The notes: a model not told the origin generated them from the sequence alone. A DNA stretch of 64,000 nt from Falsirhodobacter sp051195255 (GCF_051195255.1 NZ_JBNJLK010000002.1:310001-374000), one strand, 5' to 3'. Positions 52,126 to 61,638 are shown, counted from the stretch's first letter. Translations and numbers: made by a program.

Positions 52126-53187
52126 TCAGCGCGCCAGCCGCCGCAGGCCGCGCAAGGCCAGCGTCTGGCCCAGTTGCGCCATCATCCCCGCCAGCGCCAG
52201 CATCAGCCCGAACAAACCGGCCGCCAGACCCAGCGCCGTGTTCGACAGGCGCACCGTCGCGCGCAGGAAGCGCGTCTTGCCCAGCACCTCCATCCGGCCG
52301 ACGGTGCGGGCGCCCAGCGCTTCCGACGCGTTGGCGATGCGGCGGGCCTCGGTCGCGTCGTCAACATGGCGCAGAAGGTGCAGCGTTTCCAGCGGGGGCA
52401 GCGTGTTCTCCATCCGGTTGACGCTGCGGGCGACGTCGATCACCGGCTCCAGCGCGGCGGGGCGCAGCAGGCGGGCCACGTCGTCGGTGCCGCGCACGGC
52501 GGGCAGGGCGGCCCAATCGACGCCTTCGCGCACGGCACGGGTCAGGCGCGCGGTCAGCGGCGGCGACAGAAGGCGCATCTGGCGCGCGGTCTTCACCACC
52601 GCCGCGCCCGCGCGCACCCCCAGCGTCGTCCCGCCCGAGGCGAGGATCATCGCCGTCGCCCCCAGCCCCACGGCCGAAAGCCCCACATCCAGCACATCCA
52701 CGGGTTCGTCCGACAGGTAGGCCAGCCCGCCCCGGGTCAGCCCGGCGATGTCGCCCAGGCTGGTCAGCGCCACCGGCGCCTGGCACAGCAGCATTGCCGA
52801 CAGCTGGCAGTTCGCCGCGTCATAGGCGCAGGCGGCGCAATCGGACATCTGCGTCCACAGCCCGCCATCCACGGCACGGGCGGCGTCGATCGCCGCGGTG
52901 TCGACGGGGATGCCCCGTTCCTGGGCCACCGTGATCACGGCGTCGATGGCGATCCAGTTGCGCGGATCCTCGGCCAGCAGCGCGGCCAGACGGTCCGCGA
53001 TCCGCGCAGGGGTCGCCTCTTCCGCCATGGCGCGGTCCATCGCGGCAGAAATCTCGGCCCCCGCGCGGTCGGTGAAGGGGCGAAGGTCAGGGTCCCGCGC
53101 GATGCGGATCCCCGACCAGAGGGTGAAGACCAGCGAGCACGCCAGAAGGGCCGTCAGCCCCGCGCGCGCCGCCAGCCGCAGCATCAC
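52126..53187 (-). CDS. Hypothetical membrane protein downstream of trpS
   Basis: A 353-residue protein I cannot assign. An N-terminal hydrophobic helix (about 8-25) resembles a signal anchor. Two or three further hydrophobic segments follow: VDVLDVGLSAVGLGATAMILASGGTTLG, and a C-terminal LGLAAGLFGLMLALAGMMAQ. The region CAACAYDAANCQLSAMLLC carries five cysteines in about 19 residues. It overlaps trpS by ATGA, so it is co-translated with it. I think similar proteins occur in other Rhodobacteraceae. Confidence 0.7.
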   Translation of the reverse strand: MMLRLAARAGLTALLACSLVFTLWSGIRIARDPDLRPFTDRAGAEISAAMDRAMAEEATPARIADRLAALLAEDPRNWIAIDAVITVAQERGIPVDTAAIDAARAVDGGLWTQMSDCAACAYDAANCQLSAMLLCQAPVALTSLGDIAGLTRGGLAYLSDEPVDVLDVGLSAVGLGATAMILASGGTTLGVRAGAAVVKTARQMRLLSPPLTARLTRAVREGVDWAALPAVRGTDDVARLLRPAALEPVIDVARSVNRMENTLPPLETLHLLRHVDDATEARRIANASEALGARTVGRMEVLGKTRFLRATVRLSNTALGLAAGLFGLMLALAGMMAQLGQTLALRGLRRLAR

Positions 53188-54227
53188 ACCTGCCGCGAGC
53201 GGATCAGGCCCACGATGTCATAGACGTCGTTCAGGATGGGCGAGGAGATAGCGTCCGCCCGTTCGGCCCCGCGGCCCAGGATGGCGTCGATCTCGTCCGG
53301 TTCCTGCATCAGGCGGTTCATCTCGGCCGTGATGGGGCCAAGCTTGGCCACCGCCAGATCGGCCAGCGCCGGCTTGAAGGTGCCGAACTGCGCGCCCGCA
53401 AACTCCGTCAGCACGTCGGCGGTGGTCCGGTCCGACAGCGCCGCGTAGATGTTCACGAGGCTTTTGGCGTCGGGGCGTCCCTCCAGCCCCTCCACGGTGT
53501 CGGGCAGGGGCTCGGCATCCGTCTTCGCCTTGCGGATCTTCTTGGCGATGGTGTCGGCGTCGTCGGTCAGGTTGATGCGGCTCTGGTCCGACGGGTCGGA
53601 TTTCGACATCTTCTTCGTGCCGTCGCGCAGGGACATGACCTTGGTCGCCGGCCCTTCGATCAGCGGTTCGGTGATGGGGAAGAAGTTCACCTTGTAGTCG
53701 TGGTTGAACTTCGCCGCGATGTCGCGCGTCAGCTCGATATGCTGCTTCTGATCCTCGCCCACCGGCACATGGGTTGCCTTGAAGGCCAGGATGTCGGCCG
53801 CCATCAGCGACGGATAGGCCAGGAGCCCCAGCGAGGAGTTCTCGGAGTTCGCGCCCGCCTTGTCCTTGAACTGCGTCATCCGGTACATCCAGCCGATGCG
53901 CGCGATGCAGTTGAAGACCCAGGCAAGTTCGGCATGCGCGCGGACCTGGCTTTGGTTGTAGAGGATCGAGCGTTTCGGATCGATGCCCGAGGCGATGTAG
54001 GCCGCCGCCACTTCACGCGTCTGCTGGCGCAGCTTCGCGGGGTCCTGCCAGACGGTGATCGCGTGCAGGTCCACGACGCAGTACAGCGTCTCGATCCCCT
54101 CGTCCTGTTTTTGCGCAAAGCGCTTCAGCGCGCCAAGGTAGTTGCCCAGCGTGAGGCTTCCCGAGGGTTGGATGCCCGAGAAGATGCGCGTGGGGAAAGC
54201 CTGAGGCGTTTGGACCGGCTCGGCCAT
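53184..54227 (-). CDS. trpS: Tryptophan--tRNA ligase
   Basis: A 347-residue class I synthetase. The HIGH-equivalent is GIQPSGSLTLGNYLGAL and the KMSKS loop is GTKKMSKSDPSDQSRINL, with YRMTQFKDKAG and VPVGEDQKQHIELTRDIA between them. It charges tRNA-Trp. Its stop overlaps the following unknown membrane-protein gene. Confidence 0.95.
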   Translation of the reverse strand: MAEPVQTPQAFPTRIFSGIQPSGSLTLGNYLGALKRFAQKQDEGIETLYCVVDLHAITVWQDPAKLRQQTREVAAAYIASGIDPKRSILYNQSQVRAHAELAWVFNCIARIGWMYRMTQFKDKAGANSENSSLGLLAYPSLMAADILAFKATHVPVGEDQKQHIELTRDIAAKFNHDYKVNFFPITEPLIEGPATKVMSLRDGTKKMSKSDPSDQSRINLTDDADTIAKKIRKAKTDAEPLPDTVEGLEGRPDAKSLVNIYAALSDRTTADVLTEFAGAQFGTFKPALADLAVAKLGPITAEMNRLMQEPDEIDAILGRGAERADAISSPILNDVYDIVGLIRSRQV

Positions 54228-54300
54228 GATGTGAACTCCGTCTGGAATGTGTCAGGGTTTCCGCTTAACGCTGGGGGCCGTGGCAAGGCAAGGAAAAGCG

Positions 54301-54978
54301 ATGCAGACCGAAGCTCCGATCAATCCGCTCCCCTGGGTCGTGTGGCTGCTGGCGCTGCCCATGATCGCGATGGAACTGGCCTTCGCGCTGGGCCAGTCGG
54401 GCCTGACGTCGAATCCCGGCGCCATCGGCTGGCGGCTGGAGGCGGTGGAGCGCTTCGCCTTCTTCCCGCAGATCTTCAAGGCAATGTGGGCGGCGGGCGA
54501 CTGGCCGCCCCAGCACGTGATGCGGATCGTGCTTTATCCCTTCGTGCAGGGGTCGGTCACGCAGGCGATCTTTGCCGTGGTGATCCTTCTGGCGCTGGGC
54601 AAGATGGTGGGGGAGGCGTTTCGCCCGCTGGCCGTGCTGGTCGTGTTCTTCGGCGCGGCCATTGCCGGGGCGCTGGTCTTCATGGCGCTGCCCGGAAACG
54701 TGATGCCGCTCTATGGCGCCTATCCCGCCGTCTACGGGCTGATCGGGGGCTTCACCTTCCTGTTGTGGGTGAATCTGGCCGGCACGGGCAGCAACCCCTA
54801 CCGCGCGTTCAGCCTGATAGGCCTTCTGATGGGGGTGCAGCTGATCTTCGCGGCGCTGTTCGGCGGCGGGCTGCAATGGGTGGCCGACCTTGCGGGCTTT
54901 GCCGCCGGGTTCCTTTTGTCCTTCCTTGTCAGCCCCGGCGGATGGTCGCGCGTGGTGGCCCGCCTGCGTCAGCGCTGA
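54301..54978 (+). CDS. Rhomboid-fold membrane protein lacking catalytic residues
   Basis: A 225-residue protein with six hydrophobic helices. The segment before helix 4 aligns with the rhomboid GxSG motif but reads LYGAYPAVYGLIGGF, with Tyr-Pro where Ser-Gly is expected. The last helix reads WVADLAGFAAGFLLSF, with Asp-Leu where the catalytic His is expected. Other rhomboid features, such as a conserved RIVLYPFVQGS around the usual H/N region, remain. It is therefore probably a pseudoprotease. It is convergent with murJ, overlapping it by 10 bp. Confidence 0.78.
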   Translation: MQTEAPINPLPWVVWLLALPMIAMELAFALGQSGLTSNPGAIGWRLEAVERFAFFPQIFKAMWAAGDWPPQHVMRIVLYPFVQGSVTQAIFAVVILLALGKMVGEAFRPLAVLVVFFGAAIAGALVFMALPGNVMPLYGAYPAVYGLIGGFTFLLWVNLAGTGSNPYRAFSLIGLLMGVQLIFAALFGGGLQWVADLAGFAAGFLLSFLVSPGGWSRVVARLRQR

Positions 54979-56510
54979 CGGCGCATCGCGGCCTTCATGT
55001 CGGACGGGCGGAACGCCCCCAGCAGGAAAGCCGACCCGAAATAGCTGACGATCCCGAGCCCGACCAGCGCCGCCAGCGCGGCATAGCGCAGCGCGGGGGT
55101 CGCCAGCGGTCCCGCCATCGCCTGCGCGGCCACCAGCAGCACCACGCCCATCAGAACCGAGGCGAGACAGATGCGCGGCAGCCGCGCCTTCAGCCGCCCG
55201 TCCGGACGCACGGCGTCGCCCATGTGGCGCGCACCCCACCACAGCTGCGCGAACATCACCCAGCCCGACACCGTGGTGGCCAGCGCGGCCGCCAGAAAGC
55301 CCATCACCGGCATCAGCCCGACGGCAAAGACGACGTTCACCGCCATGGCGCAGAGGGCAAAGCGGAAGGGGCTGCGCGTGTCTTCCCGCGCGTAATACAG
55401 CGGCTGGAACAGCTTGTGCAGAACGAAGGCCGGCAGGCCCAGACCATAGGCGCCCAGCACCAGCGCGGTGTTCTGCGTGTCCAGCGCCGTGAACGCCCCG
55501 CGCTGATACAGCACCTGCACCAGCGGCAGCGCCAGCACCACCAGCGCCACGGCGGCGGGCAGGGTCAGCAGGGCCGCAAACTCCATCCCCCGGTTGAAGC
55601 TGGCACGGCCGCCCTCATGGTCCCCGGCGCGTAGGCGGCGCGACAGTTCCGGCAGCAGCACCGTGCCGATGGCGATGCCCACCACGCCCAGGGGAAGCTG
55701 GTACAAACGGTCCGCATAGGACAGCCAGCCCACCGCCCCTTCGGTGAAGGAGGCGACCTGCCGCCCCACCAGAAGGTTGATCTGCACCACGCCGCCCGCC
55801 ATCACGGCCGGCCCTGCGATGACCAGAAGGCGCTTCAGTTCGGGCGTCAGGCGGGGGCGTCCGGGCAGGAAGGTGTAGCCCGCCCGCCGCGCCGCCCACC
55901 AGGTGAAGGCGAATTGCGCGATCCCCGTCACCGGCACGGTCCAGGCCAGCGTCAGGCCCATGTCCCAGTTCATCCGGTCGGCCAGCAGCATCGCCAGGAT
56001 GAACACGATGTTCATCAGCACGGGCACAATCGTGGCTTCCGTAAAGCGGCCATGGGTGTTCAGCACCCCCGACATCAGCGCGACGAGGGAGATGAACAGG
56101 ATGTAGACGAAGCCGATCCGCCCGTATTCCACCGCCAGCCCGAACCGTTCGTCGCCCCCGAACCCCGAGGCCATGGCCCAGACCAGAAGCGGCATGGCCA
56201 GCGTGCCGATCAGCGTGACCGCGATCAGCACCGTTCCCAGCCCGTTGAAGGCGTCGCGGGCGAAGCCCTTGGGGTCTTCCTCGCCTTCCACCTTTTTCGC
56301 GAACATCGGCACAAAGGCCATGTTGAACGCGCCTTCGGCAAAGAAGCGGCGGAACATGTTCGGGAGGGAGAAGGCGACAAGGAACGCCTCCGCCGCCGGG
56401 CCTGCGCCCAGATAGGCGGCCATCATGATGTCGCGCGTGAACCCAACCAGCCGTGACCCGAAGGTCCAGCCGCCGACGGTCAGGAAGCCGCGAACGAGGC
56501 TGCGGCTCAA
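54969..56510 (-). CDS. murJ: Lipid II flippase MurJ
   Basis: A 513-residue MOP-superfamily protein with about 14 helices. It begins RGFLTVGGWTFGSRLVGFTRDIMMAAYLG, with AFLVAFSLPNMFRRFFAEGAFNMAFVPMF and LYQLPLGVVGIAIGTVLLPELSRRL. It moves lipid II across the inner membrane. It overlaps glnD by 4 bp, and the order glnD-murJ is conserved in alphaproteobacteria. Confidence 0.95.
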   Translation of the reverse strand: MSRSLVRGFLTVGGWTFGSRLVGFTRDIMMAAYLGAGPAAEAFLVAFSLPNMFRRFFAEGAFNMAFVPMFAKKVEGEEDPKGFARDAFNGLGTVLIAVTLIGTLAMPLLVWAMASGFGGDERFGLAVEYGRIGFVYILFISLVALMSGVLNTHGRFTEATIVPVLMNIVFILAMLLADRMNWDMGLTLAWTVPVTGIAQFAFTWWAARRAGYTFLPGRPRLTPELKRLLVIAGPAVMAGGVVQINLLVGRQVASFTEGAVGWLSYADRLYQLPLGVVGIAIGTVLLPELSRRLRAGDHEGGRASFNRGMEFAALLTLPAAVALVVLALPLVQVLYQRGAFTALDTQNTALVLGAYGLGLPAFVLHKLFQPLYYAREDTRSPFRFALCAMAVNVVFAVGLMPVMGFLAAALATTVSGWVMFAQLWWGARHMGDAVRPDGRLKARLPRICLASVLMGVVLLVAAQAMAGPLATPALRYAALAALVGLGIVSYFGSAFLLGAFRPSDMKAAMRRQR

Positions 56511-59278
56511 CGCCCCGCCCTCGCCGCGCCTTCGGTGATGGCGCGGCGCAGCTTCGCCTCCAGGCTTTCGCGGCGGGACTTGTTGTGCAGTTTCAGTCCG
56601 AACATGTCTTTCACATAGAAGGTGTCGACGACCTGTGCCCCATAGGTCGCGATTTGCGCCGACGCAATGTAGATGTTGTCGGTCGCCAGCGTGCGCGTCA
56701 GGTCATAGAGCAGGCCCGGACGGTCCCGCGTGTCCACCTCGATGATCGTGTAGATCTCGGATCCTTCGTTGTCGAAGACGATGTGGGTGGGAAAGCGGAA
56801 GGCGCTTTCGCGCTTCTTCACCTTGTCGCGATCGGCCAGCGCCTCGCGGGTCACGACCTCTCCCTTCAGGATGCGTTCGATCAGCTGGCGCAGGCGGGGC
56901 AGGCGGGCCACCTCGTAGGGGGCGCCGTCGGCGTCCTGCACCCAGAAGACGGTGGTCACATAGCCGTCCTTGGTCGTGTAGGTGCGCGCATCGACCACGT
57001 TCGCCCCCGCCAGCGCCAGGGCCCCGGCGAGGCGCGAGAAGATGCCCGGATGGTCGGCCAGCGCAAAGCAGGCGCGGGTGGCGGCGCGGTCGGGCTCGGC
57101 GTCCAGCTCGATCCGGATCTCGTCATCGCCCAAGCCACGCAGCATCCCCGCCAGCACCACATGGGCCGAGGTGGGCAGCCCCTGCCAGTAAGGCGGGTAA
57201 TGGCGGTTCATCTCGGCCCGCAGCTGGCGGGGGTCCCAGCCGGCCAGCGCCTCGCGCAGGGCGCGGCGCGCCTCGCCTTCGCGGGCCTGCCGGTTCAGCG
57301 TTTCCAGCCCGCCTTCCAGCACGGTTTCGGTGTCGCGGTGCAACTGGCGCAAAAGCTGCGCCTTCCAGTTGTTCCACGTGCCGGGGCCCACGCCGATGAT
57401 GTCGCACACTGTCAGGATCGTCAGCAGGTCCAGCCGGCGGCGCGACCGCACGGCCTTGGCAAAATCCCGCACCGTCCGCGGGTCCGAGATGTCGCGCTTC
57501 TGCGCCACGTCGGACATCAGCAGGTGATGGCGCACCAGCCATTCCACCGTTTCCGATTCTTCGGCCGACAGGCCAAGGCGGGGGGCCACGCGGCGGGCGA
57601 TCTGGGCGCCCAGGATCGAATGCTCCTCGGGCCGGCCCTTGCCGATGTCGTGCAGCAGCAGCGCGATGTAGATGACGCGGCGATTAGCGCCCCCCATCAC
57701 CTCGGGCGTCATGGGCAGCTCGTCCGCCAGCTCCCCCTTCTCGATCCGGGCAAGGGTGGAGATGCATTGGATCGTGTGCTCGTCCACCGTGTAGTGGTGA
57801 TACACGTTGAACTGCATCATCGCGACGATGCGGCCGAATTCCGGCATGAAGGCGCCCAGCACCCCCACCTCGTTCATCCGCCGCAACGCACGTTCGGGGT
57901 TGCCGTGCTTCAGCAGCAGATCGAGGAAGATCTGGTTCGCCTCGCGATTGTGGATCATGTCCTCGTCGATGAGGTCGAGGTTGGCCGCCACCAGACGCGC
58001 GGCGTCGGGATGCATCATGTAGCCGGTCCGCACCGTTTCCTCGAAGATGCGCAGCAGGTTCAGCTTGTCGGCGAGGAAGGTCTGCGGATCGCGGATCTCG
58101 ATCCGGCCATGGGACAGGCGGAACTGCGGGCGCAGCGCCTTGCGGCGGCGGATCAGGCCCAGAAGGTCCGGCTCACGCTTGGCGTGCCGCGCTTCCAGTT
58201 CCGCGAGGAAGATCGCCGTCAGCTCTCCCACGGTGGTGGCCTGCCGGAAATAGGCCTGCATGAAGCGTTCCACGCCGCGACGGCCGGGGCGATCCTCGTA
58301 GCCCATGCGGGCAGCGACCTCCACCTGCATGTCGAAGGTCAGCTGGTCCACCCCACGTTTGGCCGCGTAATGCAGGTGGCAGCGCACGGTCCAAAGGAAA
58401 TCCTCGGCGTCGCGGAAGGTCTCGTACTCCTCGCGCGTGAAAAGGTCGGCCGCGACCAGCCCTTCGGCGCGGGGCACGCGGTGCAGGTACTTGCCGATCC
58501 AGTACAGGGTCTGAAGGTCGCGCAGCCCGCCCTTGCCTTCCTTCACGTTGGGTTCCAGCACGTAGCGCTGGCCGCCCTGACGCTTGTGGCGGTCGGCCCG
58601 TTCGGCCAGCTTCGCCTCGATGAACTCCGGCCCCGACCGGCGGAACAGGTCAAACCACAGCCGCTCCCCCAACTCCGCCCAAAGGGCGAAGTCGCCGGTC
58701 AGGACGCGGTGTTCCAGAAGGGCCGTGCGGATGGTGATGTCCTCGCGCGCCATGTGCAGGCATTCGCGAAGGGAGCGTGTGGCGTGGCCGACCTTCAGCT
58801 TCAGGTCCCACAGGATGTACAGGGTGGCTTCCACCGCCGCCTCGATCTGCGGATTGCTGCGGGGGGGCGTCAGGAACAGCAGGTCGACATCCGAAAACGG
58901 CGCCATCTCGGCCCGGCCATAGCCGCCGACGGCCAGCACCGCCACGGGGGTCTGCCCGTCAAGGTGCAGGTCGCAGGCCAGATGAAAGGCCGCGCCCACC
59001 ATCGCGTCGACCAGCCGCGCCTGATCGCGGATCAGCGCGCGGGAGGACAGGGGGTTTTCGGCAAAGCTGGCCTTCAGCCGGGCTTCCGTCGCCACCCGCG
59101 CGGCGGTCAGGTGGCGGACGGCCACCTCGCGCGCCGCGCGGGGATCGAGGGGGCGGGCCAGCTCGGCGCGGATCGCCGCCAGAAGGCCCGCTTCGGTCGG
59201 AAGGTCGGTCAGAAGGCCGTCGCGGGGCCCCGGCTCAGAAGCCGAAGCCGCCACGGAAGCTGCGGGGGGCAGGGTCAA
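56507..59278 (-). CDS. glnD: [Protein-PII] uridylyltransferase GlnD
   Basis: About 923 residues. The nucleotidyltransferase motif is GGYGRAEMAPFSDVDLLFL (118-136), followed by the HD domain (HDIGKGRPEEHS) and two C-terminal ACT domains (GMLRGLGDDEI region; DNEGSEIYTIIEVDTRDRPGLLYDLT). It uridylylates PII proteins according to glutamine level. The start appears to be TTG at 59278 with AGGTGAG upstream; GTG at 59254 is an alternative. Either overlaps the upstream lipoprotein gene. Confidence 0.93.
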   Translation of the reverse strand: MTLPPAASVAASASEPGPRDGLLTDLPTEAGLLAAIRAELARPLDPRAAREVAVRHLTAARVATEARLKASFAENPLSSRALIRDQARLVDAMVGAAFHLACDLHLDGQTPVAVLAVGGYGRAEMAPFSDVDLLFLTPPRSNPQIEAAVEATLYILWDLKLKVGHATRSLRECLHMAREDITIRTALLEHRVLTGDFALWAELGERLWFDLFRRSGPEFIEAKLAERADRHKRQGGQRYVLEPNVKEGKGGLRDLQTLYWIGKYLHRVPRAEGLVAADLFTREEYETFRDAEDFLWTVRCHLHYAAKRGVDQLTFDMQVEVAARMGYEDRPGRRGVERFMQAYFRQATTVGELTAIFLAELEARHAKREPDLLGLIRRRKALRPQFRLSHGRIEIRDPQTFLADKLNLLRIFEETVRTGYMMHPDAARLVAANLDLIDEDMIHNREANQIFLDLLLKHGNPERALRRMNEVGVLGAFMPEFGRIVAMMQFNVYHHYTVDEHTIQCISTLARIEKGELADELPMTPEVMGGANRRVIYIALLLHDIGKGRPEEHSILGAQIARRVAPRLGLSAEESETVEWLVRHHLLMSDVAQKRDISDPRTVRDFAKAVRSRRRLDLLTILTVCDIIGVGPGTWNNWKAQLLRQLHRDTETVLEGGLETLNRQAREGEARRALREALAGWDPRQLRAEMNRHYPPYWQGLPTSAHVVLAGMLRGLGDDEIRIELDAEPDRAATRACFALADHPGIFSRLAGALALAGANVVDARTYTTKDGYVTTVFWVQDADGAPYEVARLPRLRQLIERILKGEVVTREALADRDKVKKRESAFRFPTHIVFDNEGSEIYTIIEVDTRDRPGLLYDLTRTLATDNIYIASAQIATYGAQVVDTFYVKDMFGLKLHNKSRRESLEAKLRRAITEGAARAGR

Positions 59279-60404
59279 TCACGCTCACCTGGTTGTTGGA
59301 AATCCGCGACACGGCCAGTGCCCGTTCGTTGGTGCCGTCGGGCAGCAGGCGGAACGCGCCGCCGGTTCCGGCAAAGCCCGCGCTTTGCGTCAGCGCCGGA
59401 CGGCTGAGCGGTTTGCCGGATTTCACCAGCGCACCTATGGCCGCCACCCCGTCATAGGCCAGGCCTGACACCGGATGCGGGGCACGGCCATAGGCCTGGG
59501 TGTAGCGCTGGACATAGCCGCCCCACAGCGCCGGATCGGGTTGCGCGAACCAGCCGCCCTGCAGGCTGGGCAGACCCAGCGTTTCGGACGGGATGTCCCA
59601 GCGGGTCAGGCCGATGAACTGCACCATCTCCGGTGTCAGGCCGTTGCTGCGCAGGGCTTCGGTGATCGCGGGAAGGGCGCCGGCGGTGTCGGCCGTCAGG
59701 AAGACTGAATTTGCGCCCCCCGCCTGTGCGCGCTGCGCAATGCCCGGCGCCGCCTGCCGGATCCCGTTCTGCGAGAAGCTGTAACCTTCCTGTCCGACGA
59801 TCGTGGCACCGGCCTGCTGCGCCCCGCTGGCGATGGCCGCACGTCCGGTTTCCCCGGCCGCGTTGCTGTCATAAACGATCATCATGCGGCCCGCGTTCTG
59901 GCTTTGGGCATAGCTGGCCAGCCGGCGCGCGGTGTTCTGGAAGGTCTGCCCCAGCACGAAGACGTTTCCGCCCGCGACCGAGGTGTTGTTGGAGAAGGCG
60001 AGCACGCTGACGTTCTGCGGAACGGCGCTGCCCACGGCGTTCGCCTCGGCCGCGTAAAGCGGGCCCAGGATGATGTCGGCGCCCGCCGTGACGGCCTTCT
60101 GCGCCTGTGCCGCCGCGTTGCCTGGCTGGCCCGCGGTCGGATAGACCTGCAGCACGATCTGGCTGGTGCCAAGGTCGCGGATCGCAAGGCGCGCGGCGTT
60201 TTCCAGCGCGCGGGCCAGATCCTCGTCGCTGGCCTTTCCCGATCCGGCGGGAACCAGCAGGGCGACCTGCACGGCCTGCCCGCGGCTGGCCCCCGGCGCG
60301 GTGCCGGCGGTGTCGATCGGCTGGCACGCGGCGATCGCAAGCGCCGACAGGGCGACGACGGCGCGGCCCATCTGCTTGCGGGCGCGGCTGAAAACAGACA
60401 ACAT
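59235..60404 (-). CDS. Penicillin-binding protein activator, LpoA-like lipoprotein
   Basis: About 389 residues. The lipobox is ALAIAAC, followed by a type-1 periplasmic-binding-protein fold (VALLVPAGSGKASDEDLARAL, AGADIILGPLYAAEANAVG, LAFSNNTSVAGGNVFVLG). This is the bacterial LpoA-like/Leu-Ile-Val-type family thought to stimulate class A penicillin-binding proteins at the outer membrane. The ATG at 60404 has AGGA with correct spacing; 60419 does not. It is divergent from rsmI, as yraM/lpoA is in many proteobacteria. Confidence 0.85.
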   Translation of the reverse strand: MLSVFSRARKQMGRAVVALSALAIAACQPIDTAGTAPGASRGQAVQVALLVPAGSGKASDEDLARALENAARLAIRDLGTSQIVLQVYPTAGQPGNAAAQAQKAVTAGADIILGPLYAAEANAVGSAVPQNVSVLAFSNNTSVAGGNVFVLGQTFQNTARRLASYAQSQNAGRMMIVYDSNAAGETGRAAIASGAQQAGATIVGQEGYSFSQNGIRQAAPGIAQRAQAGGANSVFLTADTAGALPAITEALRSNGLTPEMVQFIGLTRWDIPSETLGLPSLQGGWFAQPDPALWGGYVQRYTQAYGRAPHPVSGLAYDGVAAIGALVKSGKPLSRPALTQSAGFAGTGGAFRLLPDGTNERALAVSRISNNQVSVIDPAPRSFRGGFGF

Positions 60405-60487
60405 TCGCGTATTCCTCATCCCTGTGGCGCTTCGGGGCAGAGCCTAGGGCGGCGGGAGGTGGAAAGCAACTTTTGGAAGGACGGAAC

Positions 60488-61318
60488 ATGGCGCTGGCCG
60501 CTGGGCTTCACTTCGTGGCCACCCCCATCGGTGCGGCGCGCGACATCACGCTGCGGGCGCTGGACATCCTGCGCGACGCCGACGTTCTGGCCGCCGAGGA
60601 CACGCGCACCCTGCGCCACCTGATGGAAATCCACGGCATCCCGCTGAACGGACGCCCGCTGGTCGCCTATCACGACCACAATGGCGACACCGCGGGCCCC
60701 CGCCTGATCCGTGCGATGGAGGAGGGCAAGACCGTCGCCTATGCATCCGAGGCGGGAACGCCGCTGGTGTCCGATCCGGGGTTCGAGCTGGGGCGGGCCG
60801 CCATCGCCGCCGGCCTGCCGGTGCTGACGGCGCCCGGACCTTCCGCCGTTCTGGCCGCGCTGACCGTGTCGGGGCTGCCGTCGGACCGGTTCCTCTTCGC
60901 GGGGTTCCTGCCTTCGGCTTCGGGCGCGCGCAAGAAGGCGCTGGCCGAGGTGGCGGGCATTCAGGCCACGCTGATCTTCTACGAATCGCCGAAACGACTG
61001 GCAGCCTCCCTGCGCGACATGGCGGAGGTGATGGGCGACCGGCAGGCGGTGGTGTGCCGCGAACTGACCAAGAAGTTCGAGCAAACGGTGCGCGACACGC
61101 TGCCTGCGCTGGCCGAAACCTATGCCGACCAGTCGGTGAAGGGGGAGATCGTGGTGCTGATCGACCGCGCCCTTCCGCAGGCCGCGACCGAGGCCGATGT
61201 GGAAGACGCCCTGCGCGCCGCCCTGGAGCATGCATCGGTCAAGGACGCCGCGGCCGAGGTGGCCGCCCGCCTGAACCTGCCCAAGCGCGACGTCTATCAA
61301 CTGGCCCTGAAGCTTTGA
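60488..61318 (+). CDS. rsmI: 16S rRNA (cytidine(1402)-2'-O)-methyltransferase
   Basis: A 276-residue tetrapyrrole-methylase-fold enzyme. It shows LHFVATPIGAARDITLRALDIL, VLAAEDTRTLRHLM, GKTVAYASEAGTPLVSDPG and VLTAPGPSAVLAAL. It methylates C1402 of 16S rRNA. ATG at 60488 after AAGGACGGA is preferred over 60473. The next gene starts with TTG overlapping its stop. Confidence 0.94.
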   Translation: MALAAGLHFVATPIGAARDITLRALDILRDADVLAAEDTRTLRHLMEIHGIPLNGRPLVAYHDHNGDTAGPRLIRAMEEGKTVAYASEAGTPLVSDPGFELGRAAIAAGLPVLTAPGPSAVLAALTVSGLPSDRFLFAGFLPSASGARKKALAEVAGIQATLIFYESPKRLAASLRDMAEVMGDRQAVVCRELTKKFEQTVRDTLPALAETYADQSVKGEIVVLIDRALPQAATEADVEDALRAALEHASVKDAAAEVAARLNLPKRDVYQLALKL

Positions 61319-61638
61319 GCGCGACAAACCACCATGCGGGCCTCGCGGCCGAGGACATCGTCATCCGCCATTACGGCCTGCCCGTGGCCGCGCGCCGCTG
61401 GAAGGGGCCGGGGGGTGAGATCGACCTGGTCCTGCGCGAAGGCGGTTCGGTGATCTTCGTGGAGGTGAAGGCCGGCCGCCGCGCCGCCCATGCCCTGCAA
61501 ACGCGCCAGATCGCCCGCATCCGCAACTCGGCCTTGGCGTGGCTGGCGGACGAACCCCTGGGCCAGCGCACCGACTGCCGCTTCGACGTGGCGCTGGTGG
61601 TGGACGGGCGGGTGGAGGTCATTGCCAATGTCCAGTGA
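61315..61638 (+). CDS. yraN: YraN family protein (UPF0102)
   Basis: A 107-residue endonuclease-fold protein. It contains GLAAEDIVIRHYGLPVAARRW and GGEIDLVLREGGSVIFVEVKAGR, an E-D-ExK-type arrangement of restriction-endonuclease-like folds. Function is unknown. The start must be TTG at 61315 (TTGA overlap with rsmI), because no ATG or GTG fits in frame nearby. The lpoA-rsmI-yraN neighbourhood is conserved. Confidence 0.88.
   Translation: MSATNHHAGLAAEDIVIRHYGLPVAARRWKGPGGEIDLVLREGGSVIFVEVKAGRRAAHALQTRQIARIRNSALAWLADEPLGQRTDCRFDVALVVDGRVEVIANVQ

Noticed and set aside
56453..59407. 984-codon open frame antisense to glnD
   Set aside because: Composition and phase are those of a codon-bias shadow; glnD on the other strand has all catalytic and ACT motifs.
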